Shown here piece after piece: positions 1 through 5,287 of a stretch of DNA of 5,287 nt. Origin of the DNA: an uncultured bacterium (GTDB lineage Bacteria; Patescibacteria; JAEDAM01; Absconditabacterales; Absconditicoccaceae); assembly GCA_937950065.1 (NCBI GenBank), contig CALFEN010000184.1, forward strand, positions 1-5,287, written 5' to 3'. Each line of letters begins with the position of its first letter. The first letter of the stretch is position 1. The translations under genes and the position numbers were made by a program. The notes under the pieces are model-generated. The model did no database searches. It saw only the letters and a program-made list of their open reading frames with translations, and was not told the origin of the DNA.

Positions 1-366
1 GTGGAAAACTTAAAAAAGAAAATAACCTGAATAGAAATAAGTCATTACCAAGATGGATATAAAGAACTAGAACGAGACAAGATAAATACAAATCCCGAAA
101 AAATTAATATACTGCTTATATGAAGATGATCGCCAAGACAAGAAATCTGGGCATATCAAAATATTGATAAATTAAAAAAGTACTGATTACTCGCTTTCAA
201 TGTATGAGGACGATTTGACTTCCGGGCAGGCGTAGAAGTTAGGGCTCCCAAAATTATAAGAGCACTAAAATGAGAATGGGTATGGAGACTCGTTACAAAT
301 CCGAAAAAAAATTTCAAAAAATTTTTGCAAAGTTTCATTTTTCTAAAGTTTCTATTGAAAAAATAA
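1..366 (+). CDS. WecG/TagA/CpsF-family glycosyltransferase, C-terminal part (5' end outside window)
   Basis: The frame is open to the window edge and ends at TAA 364-366, giving 121 residues with six TGA codons read as Gly (28, 121, 127, 184, 205, 271). The family (GT26) transfers sugars such as N-acetylmannosaminuronic acid or N-acetylmannosamine from a UDP-sugar to a lipid-linked acceptor at the inner face of the membrane, during enterobacterial common antigen, teichoic acid or exopolysaccharide synthesis. Family motifs are visible in order: GRGSPRQEIW at residues 41-50, the VGG-x-FDF-x-AG block at 68-77, RAP at 81-83 and EWVWRL at 92-97, followed by a basic tail (NPKKNFKK) typical of the membrane-binding C-terminal appendage. 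The two x positions are CGA (211-213) and CGG (223-225), where relatives have hydrophobic or aromatic residues; see findings. The true start and the exact sugar specificity cannot be seen, so no symbol is given. The next gene starts 49 nt downstream on the same strand. Confidence 0.85.
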
Positions 367-415
367 CCATAATCTTTATTAATAAATAAACACATTTAAT
401 TTTTAAAAAAGAGAT

Positions 416-2434
416 ATGAAAATAAATAATATTCAATCTATTTATGTAGAGAAAGAAAGACATATATCCAACTATAAGGACTTTGGCAATGGGATAAACT
501 TATATTATGATATTTTCTTATTATCAGAAAAATTTGTAGAATATCAAAAAGATATTTTTGATGAATTTCTAGCCGACATCATAGAAAAATTAACATTAGA
601 AGAAGACAATTCTTCTATAAACAATTTCAAGAAATTCTTTGAAAACAGACTACAAGATCTAAATTCAAAATTAAATCTTTTTGCAGAAAAACTCAAAGAC
701 ATAGAACATATTGATATAAAATGAGTTATCCAGATATTTTACAATGATATGTATATGTCTTGTATGATATGAGATATAAGCCTTGTGATAGTCAGAGAAA
801 AAAAACTAAACTATATATTAAATAACGAAATAGAAACAAAGAGCAAAATAGACACATTTTCTGATTTTATAGAGTGATGAGTGGAAAATGGAGATGAGAT
901 CCTTTGCTTTGGTTTTAATATAAACCAAATAATGGACGAAGAAGATGTCAAAGAATGTATAGAAATAGCATCAATAGAAAATAAAGAGATATCACAGTCA
1001 TTCGAAGATATACTGCTTACTAGAGTAAAAAAAGAAGACATTGTTTTTATTATCTCATCCAAAGTAGAATTTGAGATGATACTAAAACAAGAGAAATTCA
1101 AAAAAAATATCGTAAAAAATATGGGATTCCTCAAAAACTTTAAAGACATTGTTATAAAATTCAGATACCCTATAATTGTTTCTATTTCAATAATTATAAT
1201 AATTTTCTTATTATATTCTCTTATAGTAAATTTTCTGTCTAAAGACAGCAAAAAATACTCTGTAGTAGATAACAATTCTATGATAGCAGACTTTACAATA
1301 GAAGATCTCAAACAAGAATTCGTAAAATTTACAAAACTTGATGCATCTTCCGATGAAAAATGAAAAATATACGCTGACCTCAAGAAAAAACTCTCAATCC
1401 TTGAAGAGAAATGAAAAGAACCTAATACTGTTCAGGAATTCAAAAAAGAACTTGAATGAGAATATTTGAAATGATTTAAGATAAACCTTCTTACAGCCAC
1501 AGATCTAGCTGATGCAGGAATACTAAAATTTACAGATGAGGAAAAAAGTACTCTTTGAGATATAATCACACTAAACAATACAAATAACGGTTTGATGATA
1601 TGAGGAAAACTATGAAGCATTATATGATGAGTAAACGATAATGTAAGATGAAAACTTATAAAATACACTAATTCCTCTGAAATCAAATGATGTAATTCAA
1701 ACTTACTCCAAAATGGAATCTATTGTTTCTTGGATAATGGCTCAATAATAGACGTGCTAAAGACTTGAGAAAAAAGTATAACAACACAGTCAAGTCAATT
1801 CCCTAACAACGTATTTTATATATGAACTTACAGATCATCAAGTTTTTATGTATTTACTCTCAACCCTGATCTAAATAGTAAATGAGTATATATTACAAAA
1901 TACTCTCTTGTATGAAATCAAGACAGCTTCGGACAATGAGCAAACTATGCTATCAAAGACGATTTCTTGAAAAACAATAAAGCTAACTTTGCTTCAGGTT
2001 TTAGCTCTGCAGCTATAGACTGAACATTCTTATTGTGGGCAAAGAAAAACAAATCTTTATATCAATTCTGGAAAGAAGGTTCCAATAATGTATTGGAATG
2101 AAGACAGATAGAATTAAAATGATGAGATAATCTTGATGCCTATTCAGAAGATACAAAAGTAATGACAACATTTGATTCCAAAAAGGTTTATCTTTTTGAC
2201 AAAGAAAATCAAACTCTTACTGTTTATAGATCAAATCCATTTAAAGATAACACTCAATTTACTAGCAGTTATTGATTAAATTATTTTTTCAGATTAAAAT
2301 TTGATATAGGAGCCAAGGTTCTAGATACTTATGTAAGGACAGTTTCTGATAATGAAACTCTATATATACTTACTTCTGACGGTGTATTTCAGATTAACCT
2401 TTTAGACTATGCAAAATTATTCCAAGATAAATAA
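416..2434 (+). CDS. Single-span membrane protein: degenerate PP2C/SpoIIE-like domain plus probable beta-propeller domain
   Basis: With TGA read as Gly this is one 672-residue protein (about 25 in-frame TGA codons, first at 722-724), ending at TAA 2432-2434. The ATG at 416 follows a purine-rich AAAAAAGAG stretch at 405-413. Residues 1 to about 230 are soluble. Around 112-125 a segment ending MIGDISLVIVREK resembles the core strands of PP2C-like phosphatases, and EGGVENGDEILCFGF near 153-167 resembles their 'GD-x-LLLCSDG' strand, but the metal-binding Asp is replaced (FGF instead of SDG), so catalysis looks unlikely. A single hydrophobic helix spans about 252-274 (PIIVSISIIIIIFLLYSLIV). Residues about 285-355 are charged and probably helical, and 356-672 are beta-rich with repeated aromatic strands (FYVFTLNPDL, KVYLFDKENQ, ETLYILTSDG), suggesting a beta-propeller. 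I infer a cytoplasmic N-terminus and an outer propeller; function is unknown. Its 3' end overlaps rimO by 26 nt. No CGN codon occurs in it. Confidence 0.8.
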
Positions 2435-3749
2435 AAAGATATTAAATATATCTTCAATAAATTTAGGTTGTGCCAAAAATCTAGTTGATACACAATATTT
2501 TTTATGAAAATTATTTTCAGATACAAAATACGATATAAATTATTTTGTAGATTTTTTGGACAAGAAAGTCGAATATGTGGTATTAAACACTTGCGGATTT
2601 ATATCATCTGCAAGACAGGAAATGTTTGATTTCGTTCAAAATCTTTTAGATCATAAAAAAAAGATACTACTCTTTGGATGTTGATTAGAATATTTTTTCA
2701 AGATAGACAAAAATCTCCCCGAAATTTTAAAAGATACTAATATCAAGTTTATAAGCTGGTCTGACTTATGAAATATAAATTTGGACAAAATATTGGATTG
2801 ATTTTCTTCATCTGATTTTGGAGAATTCGATTTCCCTCAAACCCCGATAGCATATACAAATGATATTCTTAATTTTGAATATGTAAAAATTGCAGAATGA
2901 TGTAATAACTCTTGTTCTTATTGTCTTATCCCACAAATTAGATGAAAACAAAAATCTTTACCCGTAGAAAATATAATCGAACAAGTAAAAAATCTAGTAA
3001 ACAACTGAATACAGGAAATAATATTAATAGCACAGGATAGCAGCAGATATTGAATAGATATTTATCAAAAACCATATTTATTGGAACTACTACAAAAAAT
3101 CGATAAGATAGATTGAGATTTCAGATATAGAATTTTATACTTATATCCAGATATCCTCACCTACAAAATACTTGAAGATTTGTCTAAACTCAAAAAATTT
3201 ATACCATATTTTGACATCCCTCTTCAACATATCAGCCCTACAATACTAAAATCCATGAGAAGATTTGACGACGTAACCAAAATAAAAGAGTTTTTATCAC
3301 TTATAAAAAAATACTTTAAACAAAGTTTTGTAAGGACAAACTTTATAATATGATTTCCATGAGAAACCAAACAAGACTTTGATCTATTGCTAGACTTTAT
3401 AAAAGAAAACGACTTTGACAATATCGCGTTATTTGAATATCATGATGAACCATTTACAAAATCATTTAAGCTCAAGGACAAGATAGACTACAAAACTATC
3501 CATCAAAGATTTCAAAAAATAAAGAAAATAGTAGACCAAAAATTAGACGAAAAACAAAGATCCAGAGCAAACTCTATGTATGAAGGTTTTGTAGTAGACA
3601 TAACCAATGATAAGGACAAATCTATAATTGTCAGACCACGATTAAATACTCCAGACATAGATTTCGTAGATATTATAAATGAAAATCAGATTCTTTCACC
3701 GACCGATCAAATCATAGATATCTGAACAAAAATAAAATACTCTATCTAG
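2409..3749 (+). CDS. rimO: Ribosomal protein uS12 (S12) methylthiotransferase RimO
   Basis: RimO is a radical-SAM enzyme that adds a methylthio group to the beta-carbon of a conserved Asp in ribosomal protein uS12. This 446-residue protein matches the usual family length of about 440. The MTTase N-terminal domain carries the three cluster-binding cysteines C21 (LGCAKNLVD, the RimO form), C62 (NTCGF) and C91 (FGCG). The radical-SAM motif EGCNNSCSYC supplies C165, C169 and C172. The further motifs LIAQDSSRYGID, DIPLQHISP and FIIGFPGET (G315-G318) also fit RimO better than MiaB. A TRAM domain closes the protein at about 385-446, including YEGFVVDIT and the TPDID stretch. Twelve of 17 glycines are TGA, including G164 and G179. 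The ATG at 2409 is the only one possible upstream, because TAG 2403-2405 closes the frame six bases before it. No Shine-Dalgarno is evident, so coupling to the overlapping upstream gene is likely. The stop is TAG 3747-3749, followed by a terminator hairpin. Confidence 0.93.
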
Positions 3750-3756
3750 ATTTCAA

Positions 3757-3790
3757 AAAAAACATTTGATTGTATAGTCAAATGTTTTTT
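3757..3790. terminator. Bidirectional hairpin terminator between convergent genes
   Basis: A perfect 13-bp inverted repeat has arms at 3757-3769 (A-run then CATTTGA) and 3778-3790 (TCAAATG then T-run) with an 8-nt loop. The arms end in a T-run on both strands, which gives a U-tract whichever strand is transcribed. It starts 8 nt after the rimO stop and lies 22 nt beyond the TAG of the minus-strand DUF2892 gene, as expected for a shared intrinsic terminator. The GC content of the stem is low. Confidence 0.8.
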
Positions 3791-3811
3791 CAGTATAATT
3801 AATTCTATGAA

Positions 3812-4099
3812 CTAATGGTATAATAAATAAAATACCAGTAAAAAAACTATAATATAAACAGCAAAAATAATTTTTATTTTATTTTTTGATGGTTTTATAT
3901 CATTCTTTGGTTTCCATCCCAAAAAATTATATATAGGACACCGACCAGATAATGCGACACTCAACGCTATCAACGAAATAGCGAAAAATAATATTTTCCA
4001 ATATCAGCTAGCCCAAAAATAACCGAGAAAAAAAGTTAATTCACTCATAAATCATTTAAAAAGTCTGTCATAAAATCATACATTTTTTTGTATTTCCAT
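3812..4099 (-). CDS. DUF2892-type small membrane protein with an extra C-terminal helix
   Basis: Under the standard code this region has no long frame. With TGA as Gly (three: G8, G16, G32) it encodes 95 residues from ATG 4097-4099 to TAG 3812-3814. The start is fixed by an in-frame TAA at 4106-4108, and it places the typical opening KNVGFYDRLF at residues 5-14, matching the 'KNVGTIDRxxR' opening of DUF2892 proteins. A hydrophobic hairpin covers about 21-50. It is followed by SGxCPIYNFLGW at 51-62, matching the family's 'GFCPLYxLLG'. Residue 53 (x) is CGG, where relatives mostly carry Phe or another aromatic residue. A charged loop (KPKNDIKPSKNKIK) and a third hydrophobic segment at about 76-94 extend it beyond the usual 60-70 residues. 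The family's function is unknown; it is an inner-membrane protein found alone or fused to rhodanese-like domains. It lies 68 nt downstream of the RND gene on the same strand. No clear ribosome binding site is visible. Confidence 0.8.
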
Positions 4100-4124
4100 T
4101 ATTTTTTATTTTTAATATATAAAA

Positions 4125-4149
4125 TATTCTAATTTTAAAATTTAGAATA
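4125..4149. repeat. AT-rich inverted repeat in the RND-DUF2892 gap
   Basis: Perfect 8-bp arms TATTCTAA (4125-4132) and TTAGAATA (4142-4149) flank a 9-nt TTTTAAAAT centre that is itself nearly symmetrical. It lies 25 to 50 bases upstream of the DUF2892 start. It could be a weak transcript hairpin or a binding site for a dimeric regulator. In sequence this AT-rich, an arm of this length could also arise by chance. Confidence 0.4.
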
Positions 4150-4152
4150 ATC

Positions 4153-4167
4153 GCTGACAATGTCAGC
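4153..4167 (-). terminator. Small GC-rich hairpin directly after the RND stop codon
   Basis: GCTGAC (4153-4158) and GTCAGC (4162-4167) pair around a 3-nt loop, abutting the TAG of the RND gene at 4168-4170. On the minus strand it is followed by GATTATTCTAAATTTT, a poor U-tract. It may be an inefficient terminator or a 3'-end stabilising hairpin that lowers but does not abolish read-through into the DUF2892 gene. It stands out as a GC-rich spot in an AT-rich gap. Confidence 0.4.
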
Positions 4168-5287
4168 CTATTTGCTTAAGCTGTCATATACGAATACTGG
4201 TATAAGAATCAATGTAAGCACAGCTGATGCAGCAAGTCCCCAAACTATTGCCCGTGCCAATCCCGACCAAACAGGATCTCATACTATCATTATAGCTCAT
4301 AGTATAGCTGTGATAGAAGTAAGTAATATAGGTCTGAGTCTAACATATCATGCGTGCAGCAAAGCATCTTTTAGAGACATTCATCATTTTTTGAGTTCCA
4401 TAAAATATTCCAATAAAATTATAGCGTTTCATATTACTATTCACGAAAGTGCTATCACTCATATCATCGCTGTTGCACTAAAATATTCATTTTTGACCAA
4501 ATAAAGTAATGAAAAACCAGGCATTATACCAAAAAGTCAAAGCAAGAATGAAAGCATTATAATCCCTCACAGGGAGAAACTGCTAAACCTAGCTGATACA
4601 AGAAAGTATAGTCCAAATAAAGTTAAAATAAGTGCAGAGCCAAGGTCTTTGAACGTATCTACAGTAAGCTTCCATTCTCCACCAAATTTAATATCAAAAA
4701 CAGTTCACGTATCCTTTTGTTTTAACTGGATTCAGTAAGGATCCCAGGAAACTATCTGGTATTTTTCTCCCCAAAAACTTGGATTCAAAAATGTTTTAAA
4801 TAAATCAATGACAGGATAGATTACAGAGTTATTTCCCATTTCCCCATAAATATAGACTATTTGCTGCCTGTCGTCTGAATATATTACTCTATCCATACTG
4901 GTAGGTTGAATTTGAGCTATTTCTGTTAGAGGAATTTTTTTCCCAAGACTATTTGTGAAGGTCAAAGATTTCAATTTTTCTATATCATTTTTTTGGTCTT
5001 CTATAGATGAGAGATATATATTTATAGGTTCTTTGGTATCTTCTGTGTGATATGTATTTACAGCATTTCAGTGGAAAAGACTATATATACTCATAGATAC
5101 CTGACTTGAATCCAAAAGAGATCTAGACATCACTTCATGATCAAGTTTTACTACATAATTTGTTTTATAGTTTTCTCTGGTAGTATAGATATCTTCTACC
5201 TGCTGTGCGGTTAACTGGGGTTTTATTTTGATTTTTATAAGTTCAGACATAGTTTCCAGTATCTCATATTTTTCGTCATTTGATCTA
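4168..5287 (-). CDS. RND-family efflux transporter, C-terminal part (5' end outside window)
   Basis: The minus-strand frame runs from the window edge to TAG 4168-4170, giving 372 residues with 13 TGA codons read as Gly. RND pumps use the proton gradient to export drugs, lipids or other amphiphiles and usually exceed 1000 residues, so roughly the last third is present. Fragment residues 1 to about 200 are porter-domain sequence, with KKIPLTEIAQI at 116-126, RQQIVYIYGEM at 140-150 and IYPVIDLF near 157. Membrane helices follow at about 216-234, 241-262, 271-295, 317-336 and 345-365, corresponding to TM8-TM12 of AcrB. Diagnostic blocks are ARFSSF, MIGVIALSG, NAIILLEYF, RLRPILLTS and ILGAIMI. The site equivalent to AcrB Lys940 is Gly (codon 4429-4431), discussed in findings. 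Codon 4252-4254 is CGG (GLAxAIVWGL), probably Trp. Only the fragment is visible, so the substrate class cannot be stated. The DUF2892 gene lies downstream on the same strand. Confidence 0.9.

Noticed and set aside
355..384. A promoter before the 416 gene (TTGAAA with a TTAATA-like -10)
   Set aside because: The match is weak, the -35 lies inside the preceding gene, and AT-rich sequence gives such matches by chance. Co-transcription with the upstream gene is equally possible.
156..395. A minus-strand 79-codon frame opposite the glycosyltransferase
   Set aside because: It overlaps a well-supported coding region and shows no family features.
416..1363. Two separate small genes (416-724 and 881-1363) in the same frame
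   Set aside because: They are pieces of one gene split by TGA, which encodes Gly here. The frame continues without TAA or TAG to 2434.
811..1383. A 190-codon minus-strand open frame
   Set aside because: It is antisense to the membrane-protein gene, low in complexity (Ser/Phe/Ile-rich) and has no recognisable motif. It is open only because the sense strand is AT-rich.
4160..4504. A 114-codon plus-strand open frame
   Set aside because: It is the antisense shadow of the RND transporter, whose minus-strand frame carries clear family motifs over the same bases.
1..5287. A decayed region full of pseudogenes
   Set aside because: The interruptions are exclusively TGA, never TAA or TAG, and fall at glycine positions with motifs intact on both sides. 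Real decay would add mixed stops and frameshifts.
1..5287. TGA read as tryptophan (Mycoplasma-type code) or selenocysteine
   Set aside because: Conserved glycine columns such as EGCNN and GFPGE of RimO demand Gly. Fifty-nine scattered TGAs without adjacent SECIS-like hairpins exclude selenocysteine, and TGG is used normally for Trp.

Overview
This strongly AT-rich window comes from a bacterium that reads UGA as glycine. Five reading frames are chopped into fragments under the standard code but become intact, recognisable proteins once TGA is read as Gly, with 59 in-frame TGA codons by hand count. Many fall at invariant family glycines, such as the glycine before the radical-SAM cysteines of RimO. 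UGA=Gly (translation table 25) is known from Absconditabacteria (SR1) and Gracilibacteria (BD1-5) of the Patescibacteria/CPR. The six in-frame CGA/CGG codons appear mostly at positions where relatives carry an aromatic or hydrophobic residue, while clear arginines use only AGA/AGG. This suggests CGA and CGG encode tryptophan here, a change reported for Absconditabacteria, which I take as the likeliest source.

Layout. Plus strand: (1) 1-366, the C-terminal part of a WecG/TagA/CpsF-family glycosyltransferase cut by the window edge; (2) 416-2434, a 672-aa single-span membrane protein with a degenerate PP2C/SpoIIE-like cytoplasmic domain and a probable beta-propeller-like outer domain; (3) 2409-3749, rimO, the ribosomal protein uS12 methylthiotransferase, overlapping gene 2 by 26 nt. 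A 13-bp symmetrical hairpin at 3757-3790 separates these from the convergent minus-strand genes. Minus strand: (4) 4168-5287, the C-terminal 372 residues of an RND-family efflux transporter whose start lies beyond the window; (5) 3812-4099, a 95-aa DUF2892-type membrane protein 68 nt downstream of it, probably in the same transcript. The gap between genes 4 and 5 holds a small hairpin abutting the RND stop and an AT-rich palindrome.

The genes do not form one pathway. They combine envelope polysaccharide synthesis, an envelope-spanning sensor or scaffold-like protein, ribosome modification and membrane export. No rRNA, tRNA, CRISPR array or insertion sequence is visible. Every stretch longer than 70 bases is covered by a gene once the recoding is applied.
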